Source: Comamonas sp.
GTDB taxonomy: Bacteria > Pseudomonadota > Gammaproteobacteria > Burkholderiales > Burkholderiaceae_C
Direction of reading: 5' to 3'
Assembly: GCA_031277805.1 (NCBI GenBank)
Contig: JAITLR010000021.1
Location: 1 to 64,000, forward strand
Length of the DNA stretch: 64,000 bases
The translations under genes were made by a program, and so were the position numbers. The notes beneath the pieces are model-generated. The model saw only the letters and a program-made list of their open reading frames with translations. It was not told the DNA's origin and searched no databases. Of the stretch, positions 1 to 8,621 are shown piece after piece; position 1 is the stretch's first letter, and the number at the start of each line of letters is the position of its first letter.

Positions 1-1044
<1,044 letters not shown>

Positions 1045-1056
1045 AGTACAGGCCTG

Positions 1057-1106
1057 AAGCAGGCGCTCACAAGTCGTATGGATGACTTGGGTGCCTGCTT
1101 TGTTTG
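1057..1106 (+). terminator. Candidate hairpin terminator between eno and ftsB
   Basis: An imperfect long hairpin pairs AAGCAGGC (1057-1064) with GCCTGCTT (1093-1100), and inside it AAGTC (1071-1075) with GACTT (1084-1088). It is followed by TTTGTTTG. It ends about 14 bases before the ftsB start, so it may reduce rather than abolish read-through from eno into ftsB. Confidence 0.45.
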
Positions 1107-1119
1107 CATCTGATTTCCT

Positions 1120-1398
1120 ATGGTCAATCGCGTCGTCTGTGTTGTCTTGCTAGCCTTGCTGGCTGCCATTCACGCCCAGCTCTGGCTGGGTCATGGCAGC
1201 ATGGCCTATGTCCACGAGTTGCAAGGCCAGATCAAGGACCAGTACGCCGCCAATGCCCTGGAGAAATCGGAAAACGACAGATTGCAGTCCGAGGTCGATG
1301 ACCTGAAGGACGGCCTGTCCACCGTGGAAGAAAAGGCCCGTTACGAACTGGGCATGGTCAAACCCAATGAAATCTACATTCAGGTTTCCAAGCACTGA
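1120..1398 (+). CDS. ftsB: Cell division protein FtsB
   Basis: FtsB is a small bitopic inner-membrane protein that forms the FtsQLB divisome subcomplex with FtsL and FtsQ. The 92-residue length fits. The N-terminus is a single hydrophobic segment (about residues 4-21, VNRVVCVVLLALLAAIHAQ). It is followed by a periplasmic heptad-like coiled coil (about 28-70, rich in E, K, Q and L) and the typical tail containing ARYELGMVKPNEIYIQ. The ATG lies 75 bases after the eno stop. A strong hairpin directly follows the stop codon. Assignment rests on architecture, the tail motif and eno adjacency. Confidence 0.95.
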   Translation: MVNRVVCVVLLALLAAIHAQLWLGHGSMAYVHELQGQIKDQYAANALEKSENDRLQSEVDDLKDGLSTVEEKARYELGMVKPNEIYIQVSKH

Positions 1399-1924
1399 CC
1401 CTGCAAGCCAGCCAGCCCAAAGCCAGCCCCGTGCTGGCTTTGTTGCTCCTGGACCAACGATACCTGCCCCCACCGTGGTGCTGCTGGGTGCACCTCAGGC
1501 CCTTTCGCGCAGCATGGCCCATGCGCTGCTGCAGGCTCACCACCAAGCCCGGCCAGATACGAGCTGGCAATGTCTGGCGCCGCCCCCTGGCGACAGCTGG
1601 CCTTCCGGCTGCCTGGTCTATGTTCTGGGCCAGGACTGGCGCGATGCGGATGCCGACCCTGCCATTGCCGCGCAGATCAGTACCTGGCGTTTGCAGCTGG
1701 CGGCAAGCCTTCAGCCCTATGTCATGCTCTACGGCAAGTCGGCCGCGCAGTGGCAGCAACTGACCGACTCTCTCAAATCCATAGCACCCTCCGCAGATTG
1801 GTCCTGGATTTCAGGCCAAAACCCTTGGAAGCCAAGTAGCAGAATGCGTCGCAAGGCCTGCGAGCAGTGTGGCGATCCGGAGTGCGAGCAGATTCTGTTC
1901 GAGGCGCTCAAGCGCACTCGGTGA
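1367..1924 (+). CDS. Uncharacterised protein downstream of ftsB
   Basis: The frame encodes 185 residues with no family I recognise. It has a Pro/Gln/Ser-rich start, a compact middle with possible alpha/beta character (TVVLLGAPQAL, GCLVYVLGQDW, LQPYVMLYGKS) and a basic cysteine-bearing end (RRKACEQCGDPECEQILFEAL), in which the C-x2-C-x4-C spacing could bind metal. The first ATG overlaps the last 32 bases of ftsB, and the first 25 or so codons cross a perfect ftsB hairpin, so the true start may be later, for example GTG at 1475 or 1478 or ATG at 1511. No clear Shine-Dalgarno sequence decides this. A good terminator follows the stop, which supports a real gene. Confidence 0.6.
   Translation: MKSTFRFPSTDPASQPAQSQPRAGFVAPGPTIPAPTVVLLGAPQALSRSMAHALLQAHHQARPDTSWQCLAPPPGDSWPSGCLVYVLGQDWRDADADPAIAAQISTWRLQLAASLQPYVMLYGKSAAQWQQLTDSLKSIAPSADWSWISGQNPWKPSSRMRRKACEQCGDPECEQILFEALKRTR
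1418..1446 (+). terminator. Hairpin terminator after ftsB, inside the next ORF
   Basis: A perfect 10-bp stem pairs CAAAGCCAGC (1418-1427) with GCTGGCTTTG (1433-1442), with a 5-base loop and a T-containing tail. It starts 20 bases after the ftsB stop and lies within the longest form of the following ORF, which makes the start of that ORF uncertain. Confidence 0.6.
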
Positions 1925-1948
1925 GCAATACGCCACCCAATGAAAAAA

Positions 1949-1976
1949 CCCCGTTCGAGGACGAACGGGGCTTTTT
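1949..1976. terminator. Bidirectional terminator between the ftsB cluster and hslO
   Basis: A 9-bp perfect stem pairs CCCCGTTCG (1949-1957) with CGAACGGGG (1962-1970), with loop AGGA. It has an A-tract on the left (1943-1948) and CTTTTT on the right, so it can end transcripts from both converging directions. Confidence 0.9.
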
Positions 1977-2003
1977 CATTGACCTGAGTTTAGGCCTGCG
2001 CCT

Positions 2004-3011
2004 TTATTGCACCACGTCAGTGCTGGGCGGCTGCTTGCCGGCCTCGGTAAAGAGCTGCGCGGCATCCACGGCATCAAATGCGTACTGCTGACCGCAGAAG
2101 TCGCAACCCACATCGATTTTGCCGCGCTCGGCCACGATGGAATCCACTTCTTCCTTGCCCAGCGAAGTCAGCATGGCCGCCACACGCTCGCGGCTGCAGG
2201 TGCAGGCAAAGCGGGGCGCTTGCTCATCGGCCTGGGGCGCAAAGCGCAGCAGCTTTTCCTCCCAGAACAGACGACGCAAGATCGTGTCCACATCCAGGCT
2301 CAGCAGCTCGTCCTGCGTCAGGCTGGCAGCCAGCGTGGCGATACGGTTGTATTCCTCGTTCAAGCCCAGAGCGTCGTTTTCGGAGTCACCGCTTTCCGTC
2401 GCTGCAGCCAGGTTGGCCTCGCCCTTGACGGGCATGCGCTGCACCATCAGGCCTGCAGCGACCTCATTGTTGGCCGCCAGCACCATCACTGTGTCCAGCT
2501 GTTCGGACTGCAGCATGTAGAACTGCAAAGCCTCCGAGAGGCGCTCAAAACGGCCGCCATTGACATCGTTGAGCGAGACCACGCCCTGGTAGGGCTGCTG
2601 GCCGGGCTTGCGATCCTTGGGATCCAGCGTGACCGCGCAACGGCCAGCGCCACGCACATTCACCAGTGACGCCAGGGGTGCCAGCTGTCTCTGCAAAGGC
2701 AGATTGGCATCGCCCACCAGCGATGCCGTGGCGCGCAGGCTCAGGTCGGACTGCACTTCGGCCACCGCCAGCTTGACCGGGCCATCACCCATGACCTGAA
2801 AGACCAGCGCGCCATTGAACTTGATGTTGGACTGCATGAGCACGCCAGCGGCCGTCATCTCGCCCAGCAAGGCTCTCACCGCCTCGGGGTAGGGGCCGGT
2901 TTCGTGGTTGCCGGCACGGCGCTGCAGGATTTCCTGCCATGCATCAGTCAGGCGAACAATGGCGCCGCGCACAGGCAGGCCGTCAAAAATGAATTTATGC
3001 AGTTCAGACAC
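2004..3011 (-). CDS. hslO: 33 kDa redox-regulated chaperone Hsp33
   Basis: Hsp33 is a cytosolic holdase activated when oxidation forms disulfides in its C-terminal zinc centre. The 335-residue product has the N-terminal chaperone fold (LHKFIFDGLPVRGAIVRL, then the GEMTAAGVLMQSNIKF region). The zinc-binding redox switch is complete near the C-terminus: CTC in FACTCSRE and CDFC in GCDFCGQQYAFD, the family's C-x-C plus C-x2-C arrangement. The protein is somewhat longer than the roughly 290 residues of the E. coli protein and has an insert with ATESGDSENDALG. The start is 34 bases from the palindromic element at 3045-3204. Confidence 0.96.
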   Translation of the reverse strand: MSELHKFIFDGLPVRGAIVRLTDAWQEILQRRAGNHETGPYPEAVRALLGEMTAAGVLMQSNIKFNGALVFQVMGDGPVKLAVAEVQSDLSLRATASLVGDANLPLQRQLAPLASLVNVRGAGRCAVTLDPKDRKPGQQPYQGVVSLNDVNGGRFERLSEALQFYMLQSEQLDTVMVLAANNEVAAGLMVQRMPVKGEANLAAATESGDSENDALGLNEEYNRIATLAASLTQDELLSLDVDTILRRLFWEEKLLRFAPQADEQAPRFACTCSRERVAAMLTSLGKEEVDSIVAERGKIDVGCDFCGQQYAFDAVDAAQLFTEAGKQPPSTDVVQ

Positions 3012-3044
3012 GCTAATCGATTCCGGTAAAAAGCAGAGCCTTCA

Positions 3045-3204
3045 GAGTGTGTTCACGATCTCGCGTGAAGGTGCGCGGGATGCGGATCGGGAGGGGCTGC
3101 TAGGCGCAAACCGCAGCAATAGCATTGCTATTGCGAGGATTTGCAACAACGCAGACCGCCCGAGGCCGCGCCCGCACACCCGCGTGGGGATCGTGAACAC
3201 GCTC
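3045..3204. repeat. 160-bp palindromic intergenic element, copy A
   Basis: The ends are inverted repeats: GAGTGTGTTCACGATC at 3045 and GATCGTGAACACGCTC ending at 3204. The interior contains GCAATAGC and GCTATTGC around a short loop (about 3115-3134). The reverse complement matches the element at 9291-9450 over its full length, with the same 160-bp size. Its right end directly abuts the stop codon of the gamma-carbonic-anhydrase-like gene (3205-3207, minus strand). No coding potential was seen. Confidence 0.9.
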
Positions 3205-3729
3205 TCAGCCCAGCTTGCGCAAGCCGCTCTTGAAGCGGCGTGCATTTTCAACATAGTTCCTGGCGCTCTGGTGCAGACCCTGGATCTGCTCGGGCGAAAG
3301 CTCGCGCACCACCTTTGCCGGGCTGCCCAGGATCATGGAACCATCGGGAAACTCCTTACCCTCGGTCACCAATGAACCTGCCCCCACCAAACAGTTCTTG
3401 CCGATCTTTGCGCCATTGAGCACCACTGCACCAATGCCGATGAGCGAACCATCGCCAATCGTGCAGCCATGCAGCATTACTTGGTGGCCAACCGTCACAT
3501 TGCAACCCACGAGCAGAGGCTTGCCGAAATCGGCATGCAGCACGCTGGAATCCTGAATATTGGAGCCCTCGCCCACGGTGATGCTTTCCGTATCACCGCG
3601 AATGACTGTGCCAAACCAGACGCTGGCGTCTTTTTCCAGCTTCACGCGGCCCATGACCTGGGCACTGTCGGCCACCCAGGCTGTCTCGGCGACCTCTGGA
3701 GCCACTCCATCGAGTTCGTAAATTGCCAT
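3205..3729 (-). CDS. Gamma-carbonic anhydrase family protein (YrdA/PaaY-like)
   Basis: The 174-residue product is a left-handed beta-helix protein built of hexapeptide repeats ([37 protein letters not shown]). The three zinc-ligand histidines of the gamma class are visible in LHADFGK and GHQVMLHG. Members are trimeric metalloenzymes. Some hydrate CO2 and others act as thioesterases (PaaY), so the reaction here is not settled. It is transcribed towards hslO, from which a 160-bp palindromic repeat separates it, and diverges from the DUF455 gene with 50 bases between starts. ATG at 3729 fits the family's usual start (MAIYELDG). Confidence 0.92.
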   Translation of the reverse strand: MAIYELDGVAPEVAETAWVADSAQVMGRVKLEKDASVWFGTVIRGDTESITVGEGSNIQDSSVLHADFGKPLLVGCNVTVGHQVMLHGCTIGDGSLIGIGAVVLNGAKIGKNCLVGAGSLVTEGKEFPDGSMILGSPAKVVRELSPEQIQGLHQSARNYVENARRFKSGLRKLG

Positions 3730-3779
3730 GTGCTTGTCTCCCAGTGGGTTGTTTCTTTAAAGAACCTAGAATTGTAGGG

Positions 3780-4586
3780 ATGGAGTTACGTCACCGCGCA
3801 CTTGAGGTCTTGTGCTTTTCCGATCCTGAACAAAAAGCCGCTGCTACCATTGATCTGCATGCGAATAAAGCTCTTTATTCAATAGCAGAAAAAGCACCCG
3901 TCCTTGCCGTTTTGGATTCCGAGCTGCCAGGCCGCCCGGCCCGGCCAGAGCTGCGCCACCACACGGCCGTCGCCCGCCGGTCCCCGGCCACGCCCGAGGG
4001 GCGTGCCGTACTGATTCATGCCATTGCCCATATCGAGTTCAATGCCATCAATCTGGCACTGGATGCCATCTGGCGCTTTGACGGCATGCCCACCCAGTAC
4101 TATCACGACTGGCTACAGGTTGCCGCAGAGGAGGCCAAGCATTTCCGCCTGCTGCGCGAGCACCTGCGCCAGCACCACGGACAGGACTATGGCGACCATC
4201 CGGCCCACCAGGGCCTGTGGACCATGTGCGAGAAGACAGCAGACGACATCACTGCCCGCATGGCCCTGGTGCCGCGCACGCTGGAGGCGCGCGGGCTGGA
4301 CGCCACACCGCAGATTCAGAACAAGTTGCGCAACACCCATGCCCCCGATGCACTGGCAGCGGTGGGCATCCTGGACATCATCCTGCGCGAGGAAGTCGGC
4401 CATGTCGCCATTGGCAACCATTGGTATCGCTGGCTTTGCGAGCAGCAAGGGTTGGACCCCGAGCCCCTGTATCTGGAGCTGACGGCCCGCTACGAAGCAC
4501 CGCGCCTGCGCCCACCATTCAATGAAAAAGCCCGCCGCTCGGCAGGATTCACAGAAACGGAAATCGCCTGGCTACAGCAAATCTGA
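3780..4586 (+). CDS. DUF455 ferritin-like protein
   Basis: The product (268 residues from ATG 3780) has the all-helical ferritin-like pattern of the DUF455 family. Carboxylate/histidine pairs suitable for a di-metal site occur in HAIAHIEFNAINLALDAIWRF, EEAKHFRLLREHL and REEVGHVAIGNHW. The biochemical role of the family is not established. An upstream in-frame TTG at 3723 would add 19 residues that overlap the divergent gene's start, so the ATG is preferred although the Shine-Dalgarno is weak. An atypical segment at about residues 20-39 (ATIDLHANKALYSIAEKAPV), from a lower-GC stretch at 3840-3896, may be an insertion of a short repeat. Confidence 0.88.
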   Translation: MELRHRALEVLCFSDPEQKAAATIDLHANKALYSIAEKAPVLAVLDSELPGRPARPELRHHTAVARRSPATPEGRAVLIHAIAHIEFNAINLALDAIWRFDGMPTQYYHDWLQVAAEEAKHFRLLREHLRQHHGQDYGDHPAHQGLWTMCEKTADDITARMALVPRTLEARGLDATPQIQNKLRNTHAPDALAAVGILDIILREEVGHVAIGNHWYRWLCEQQGLDPEPLYLELTARYEAPRLRPPFNEKARRSAGFTETEIAWLQQI

Positions 4587-4773
4587 GTCCTGAGACAAGG
4601 CCGTGTCGCTGGCCAAACCTCTTGATTCGCATCAAGAATTCAATCCATCGGACAAGGGCCATTGGCACTTGCAGGCCTGTCATGAAGATGAAAGACCCAA
4701 TCAGACACTATGATTCGTCAATTCCTACGATGACAATCAAAACAAACTGTCGCCAACCCGGCTCACGTACACA
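4587..4773 (+). promoter_or_regulatory. Upstream region of the EAL-HDOD genes with an FNR-type box
   Basis: This 187-base gap contains a perfect FNR/ANR-type palindrome, TTGAT-TCGC-ATCAA, at 4622-4635, 139 bases upstream of the EAL-HDOD start. A possible -10 hexamer, TATGAT, lies at 4709-4714, but its spacing to the box does not match the standard class II position. FNR-family regulators bind this consensus under low oxygen. The extended symmetry TCTTGAT/ATCAAGA could also form a small hairpin ending the DUF455 transcript. Confidence 0.5.
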
Positions 4774-6042
4774 ATGAGTGGACCCCCCCTACAGGACACA
4801 GCCTTCGCTTCACCCGGCAAGCTGTCCAAAGGCATGATTGCACGCCAGCCCATCGTCAATGGGCTGCAGCAGATCATTGGCTACGAATTGTTCAACCGCT
4901 CCCGTGCGCCATATGGCCACACCATGGCATCCGACGCAACCCTGGTGTTCGCCGCCCTCACCCATGCGGGTGAGGAGGATCTGGTCGGCACCAAGCTCAT
5001 GTTCGTCAACTGCACGCATGAAGGCTTGACTGGCGAGCATCTGGAGCTGCTGCCCGCCGACAAAGTGGTACTGGAGATCCCCCCTCTGGGCCATGCTGCC
5101 GTGCATGAGGTTGCCGCGCGTCTACCCACGCTGCAGGCCCTGCAGGAACAAGGTTTTCATCTGGCCTTCAACCACACGGTACTGGAGTCCGTCTACGCCG
5201 CCTGGCTGCCGCTGGCGGACTACATCAAGATCGACCTGTCCGTGCTGGCTCCCGGCCAGCTGACGGTGCTCATCAAATACGCCAGCCGCCACACCCGGGC
5301 CGAGCTGATTGCCGAAAAGGTCGAGAGCGCACAGCAGCACGAGCTGGCGCAGCGCCTGGGCATCGAGCTTTTCCAGGGTTTCTGGTTTGCCCGTCCCACA
5401 GTCATGCAGGCCCGCCTGCTCACGCCCACGCAGCAAAGCATCATCCAGTTGCTGACGCTGGTACGCCAGCAGGCCAGCACCGATGCCATCGAGGACGTGC
5501 TCAAGAAAGATGCCGCCCTGGCCTTCAATCTGCTGCGCCTGATCAACTCGGCCAGCTTTGGTACCCATCGCGAGATCACCTCCTTCAAGCAGGCCGTGAT
5601 GATGCTGGGGCTGAACAAGCTGTTCCGCTGGGCGGCCATGCTGCTGACAGCTTCGCGCGAAGGCGGCCCTCCACCAGCCGTGGGTCAGACTGCGGTGATT
5701 CGCGCTCGCCTGATGGAACTGCTGGCCAAGCACTCCCTGACCGAGATTGACGGCGATCAGGCCTTTATCTGCGGCCTGTTCTCCATGCTTGACAGCATGC
5801 TGGGCATGCCGCTGCCGGCCGCGCTGGCACTGATCCCCGTCCCGGACACCGTGGCAGCAGCCCTGCTGCGCCGCGAAGGTATTCTGGGCGAGCTGCTGAT
5901 GCTGGCCCAGGCCTGCGAAAATCACGATAACGATCAATTCGATCGCAGTGCGCAAAGCCTGCAGCTGGCACACCAGCAAATCAACCATGCCCATCTTCAG
6001 GCAATGAGCTGGACGGACCACCTGTCCGATATCCAGCCCTGA
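4774..6042 (+). CDS. EAL/HDOD signalling protein (YuxH type), first of a tandem pair
   Basis: The 422-residue product has an N-terminal EAL-like domain (about residues 18-215, from ARQPIVNGLQQIIGYELFNRS to FQGFWFARP) and a C-terminal HDOD domain (about 215-400, including VLKKDAALAFNLLRLINSASFG and ITSFKQAVMMLGLNKLFRWAAM). Where catalytic phosphodiesterases have EAL, this protein has YELFNR, so c-di-GMP hydrolysis is unlikely and a binding or scaffold role is more plausible (inference). HDOD domains lack the HD metal dyad. The next gene, 32 bases downstream, is a clear paralogue. An FNR-type palindrome lies in the leader. Confidence 0.92.
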   Translation: MSGPPLQDTAFASPGKLSKGMIARQPIVNGLQQIIGYELFNRSRAPYGHTMASDATLVFAALTHAGEEDLVGTKLMFVNCTHEGLTGEHLELLPADKVVLEIPPLGHAAVHEVAARLPTLQALQEQGFHLAFNHTVLESVYAAWLPLADYIKIDLSVLAPGQLTVLIKYASRHTRAELIAEKVESAQQHELAQRLGIELFQGFWFARPTVMQARLLTPTQQSIIQLLTLVRQQASTDAIEDVLKKDAALAFNLLRLINSASFGTHREITSFKQAVMMLGLNKLFRWAAMLLTASREGGPPPAVGQTAVIRARLMELLAKHSLTEIDGDQAFICGLFSMLDSMLGMPLPAALALIPVPDTVAAALLRREGILGELLMLAQACENHDNDQFDRSAQSLQLAHQQINHAHLQAMSWTDHLSDIQP

Positions 6043-6074
6043 CTGCCTTTGATCCTCTACTGTCTTTGATTGCC

Positions 6075-7355
6075 ATGGATACCCCAGACATCACCAACAC
6101 CTCCACAGCAGCGCCCGCCGACATTGACGATGCCAACATCGCCAGAATCGCTCGTCAGGCCATCGTGGACGACAAGCGCGATGTCTTCGGCTACGAACTG
6201 TTTGACCGTTCCGTCGCCCACAAGGCCCATACGGCGGCTTCGGATGCCGCACTGCTCTTCAACGCACTGTCCTATGCGGGCACCGAGGCGCTGGTGGGCA
6301 AGAAAACGGTATTCATCAACTGCACGCACGAAAGTCTCTCGGGTGCGCATCTGGAGCTGATTCACCCCGACCGTGTGGTGCTGGAAGTCCCTGCCCTGCC
6401 TGCCGATGCCTCGCAACAGGAGATCGACGCCTGCGTGCCCACCTTCAATGCGCTGCGCCAACGCGGCTTTCGCCTGGCCTTTGACCAGAACCTGCTGCGC
6501 CGCAACTACGCAGCCTGGCTGCCCATGGCCTCGTTCGTGAAGCTGGACATGCAGACCTTCGGTCTGGAACATGCGGAAAAGCTGGTCAAGTTCGCCAAGA
6601 ACTACACGCGTGCCCAGATCGTGGCGGAAAAGGTGGAGACGGCCGAGCAGTTCGAGCACATGCAGAGTCTGGATGTGAAGCTGTTCCAGGGCTTCTGGTT
6701 TGCCCAACCCCAGGTGGTACAGGCGCGCACCATACGTCCCACCCATGCCACGGTGATCCAGCTCATCAATCTGGTGCGCCAGCAGGCCAGCACCGAAGAG
6801 ATCGAAGAGTTGCTCAAGAAGGACCCCACGCTGTCCTTCAACCTGCTGCGCTTCATCAACAGCTCGGGCTTTGGCCTGTCCTGCGAAATCACATCGTTCC
6901 GCCACGCGGTGATGATCCTGGGTCTCAAGAAGTTGTTCCGCTGGGCGGCCCTGCTGCTGACCACCTCGCGCGCAGGCGGTACTCCACCCGCCGTCGGCCA
7001 GACCGCCGTGGTACGTGGCCGCTTGATGGAGCTGCTCTCTGCCGAGCTGCTGCCGCCCGAGGAAAGCGACCACGCATTTGTGGTTGGCGTGTTCTCCCTG
7101 CTCGACGTGATGCTCGGCCAGCCCATGACCAAGGCCCTGGAATCCGTGGCACTGCCGCAGTCCGTGATCGATGCACTGGTGCACAACAAGGGCGTCTTCG
7201 CCCCCTTCCTGGAGCTGACCCGTGCCTGCGAGTCCGGTGATGACGAGGCCTTCGCCCGTGCCGCCAACGCGCTGCAACTGTCCAACCATCAGGTCAACTG
7301 GGCTCACCTGCAGGCGCTGAGTTGGGCAGACGAACTCATCAACGAAGCAGCCTGA
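6075..7355 (+). CDS. EAL/HDOD signalling protein (YuxH type), second of a tandem pair
   Basis: The product (426 residues from ATG 6075; an in-frame TTG at 6066 would add three residues) matches its upstream neighbour segment by segment: FGYELFDRS, VFINCTHESLSGAHLEL, LFQGFWFAQPQVVQARTI, LLKKDPTLSFNLLRFINSSGFG and LKKLFRWAALLLTTSRAGG. The EAL motif is likewise degenerate (YELFDR). The pair most simply arose by tandem duplication, and the 32-base gap suggests co-transcription. The N-terminal 25 residues (TNTSTAAPADIDDAN) are a divergent leader. Transcription ends at a strong hairpin at 7388-7424. Confidence 0.92.
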   Translation: MDTPDITNTSTAAPADIDDANIARIARQAIVDDKRDVFGYELFDRSVAHKAHTAASDAALLFNALSYAGTEALVGKKTVFINCTHESLSGAHLELIHPDRVVLEVPALPADASQQEIDACVPTFNALRQRGFRLAFDQNLLRRNYAAWLPMASFVKLDMQTFGLEHAEKLVKFAKNYTRAQIVAEKVETAEQFEHMQSLDVKLFQGFWFAQPQVVQARTIRPTHATVIQLINLVRQQASTEEIEELLKKDPTLSFNLLRFINSSGFGLSCEITSFRHAVMILGLKKLFRWAALLLTTSRAGGTPPAVGQTAVVRGRLMELLSAELLPPEESDHAFVVGVFSLLDVMLGQPMTKALESVALPQSVIDALVHNKGVFAPFLELTRACESGDDEAFARAANALQLSNHQVNWAHLQALSWADELINEAA

Positions 7356-7361
7356 CTATCA

Positions 7362-7412
7362 GATAGATAGCTGGTAGCGCTCATAAACAAAGGGCTTGCA
7401 GCCAATTTGACT
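7362..7412 (+). repeat. Short palindromic repeat (TTGATAGCTGC type), copy 1
   Basis: GATAGCTGGTAGCGCT is followed about 15 bases later by GGGCTTGCAGCCAATTTGAC, the two-arm layout also seen at 14157-14207, 31460-31508 and, in reverse, inside mutL. The right arm here forms the left half of the downstream terminator stem, so the element appears to have been recruited into it. Confidence 0.65.
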
Positions 7413-7424
7413 GCAAGCCCTTTG
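7388..7424. terminator. Strong bidirectional terminator
   Basis: A perfect 14-bp stem pairs CAAAGGGCTTGCAG (7388-7401) with CTGCAAGCCCTTTG (7411-7424), with a 9-base loop. It lies between the convergent EAL-HDOD gene and the Bug-type gene, 19 bases before the stop of the latter. Confidence 0.9.
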
Positions 7425-7442
7425 TTTGACACGAGCGTCTTG

Positions 7443-8429
7443 TCAGTTCAGCTGGATCTTGGCGGCCTTGATGATTTGCGCGTTGGCCTTGGACTCGGCC
7501 TCGATCTGCTTGGCAAAGTCGGTGGCCTTGCCACCAGTGGGCACATTGTCCGTGGCCTCCAGGCGCTGGCGCACATCGGGCAAGGCCAGCGCCTTGTTCA
7601 CCTCGGCATTCAGGCGGGCCAGGATGGGTGCAGGCACACCGGCCGGCGCAAAGATACCGAATACCGAGGTCATATTGGCATTCTTGTAACCCAGCTCGGC
7701 CAGGGTGGGCACATTGGGCAATGAATCCAGGCGCGAAGGTGCTCCGACGGCCAGAGCCTTGAACTTGCCAGCCTTGATGTGCTGCATCACCGCAGGGCCG
7801 GCGTTGGTGGAAAGCACCTCGAACTGAGCGCTCAGGCCGTCATTGAGTTGCTGGCCGCCGCCTTTGTAAGGTACATGGGTGATCTGCGTCTTGGACTGGT
7901 CGGCAATCTGCTCGAGCATGATGTGGCCCAGCGAGGCCAGACCTGCTGTAGCCCAGCGCACATCGCCGGGATGGGCTTTGGCCTGGGTAATCAGCTCGGG
8001 GAAATTCGCAGCAGTAGAGCGCGTGGTCCCCAGCAGCAGCACAGGCGAATACATGACGCTGACCACAGGAACAATGTCTTTGTGAGCATCAAACAGCGGT
8101 TTGCCCAGATGAGGGCTCAGCGTCAGCGGGCTGATGGAAGAAAAACCCAGCGTATAGCCATCGGGGTTGGACTTGGCCACCAGATCCAGGCCAATGGCGC
8201 CGCCAGCGCCAGCCTTGTTGTCCACCACCACGGACTGACCCAGTGCCGCCGTGAGCTTTTCACCCAGAGCGCGTGCCACCACATCGCTGACGCCGCCTGC
8301 GGGATAGGACACCACCAGACGGATGGGACGCGCGGGCCAATCGGCCGCATGTGCGTTCACGGACAGGGCTGCCGGCAAGGCAGCAGTTAGGGCACAAGCC
8401 AGCAGGCTTCGGCGCAGAAAGTTAGTCAT
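7443..8429 (-). CDS. Bug/TctC-family periplasmic binding protein
   Basis: The 328-residue product begins with a signal peptide ([28 protein letters not shown], probable cleavage before ADWP) and carries the Bug landmarks RPIRLVVSYPAGGVSDVVARALGEKL, VVVDNKAGAGGAIG, ITHVPYKGGGQQLND and LPNVPTLAELGY. Bug proteins are high-affinity receptors for carboxylates and similar small ligands, but the ligand cannot be read from sequence. ATG 8429 was chosen over upstream in-frame codons because it yields a clean signal peptide. No TctA/TctB membrane subunits lie nearby, so it is an orphan receptor, as is common in this family. Confidence 0.92.
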   Translation of the reverse strand: MTNFLRRSLLACALTAALPAALSVNAHAADWPARPIRLVVSYPAGGVSDVVARALGEKLTAALGQSVVVDNKAGAGGAIGLDLVAKSNPDGYTLGFSSISPLTLSPHLGKPLFDAHKDIVPVVSVMYSPVLLLGTTRSTAANFPELITQAKAHPGDVRWATAGLASLGHIMLEQIADQSKTQITHVPYKGGGQQLNDGLSAQFEVLSTNAGPAVMQHIKAGKFKALAVGAPSRLDSLPNVPTLAELGYKNANMTSVFGIFAPAGVPAPILARLNAEVNKALALPDVRQRLEATDNVPTGGKATDFAKQIEAESKANAQIIKAAKIQLN

Positions 8430-8621
8430 CACCAATGCAATCCAGAAATGAATGCAGCAATTTTTCACCAAAGGCGAAGCCCTTGAGCGCAGCTGCATTG
8501 ATTCGGCGAATTCATCCGGATTTTCTGTCGACCTGACGAGGTCTTCGCTGCATTTTGAAACCCGCCACCGGCCTGTGTGGCTGCGCTAGACTGGTCTGCA
8601 TCCCCCGTCTGAAAGGAATGC

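Noticed and set aside
6057-7307. A 416-codon minus-strand ORF antisense to the second EAL-HDOD gene
   Set aside because: It is the shadow of a well-supported gene; an equivalent antisense frame exists opposite the first paralogue and for the same reason.
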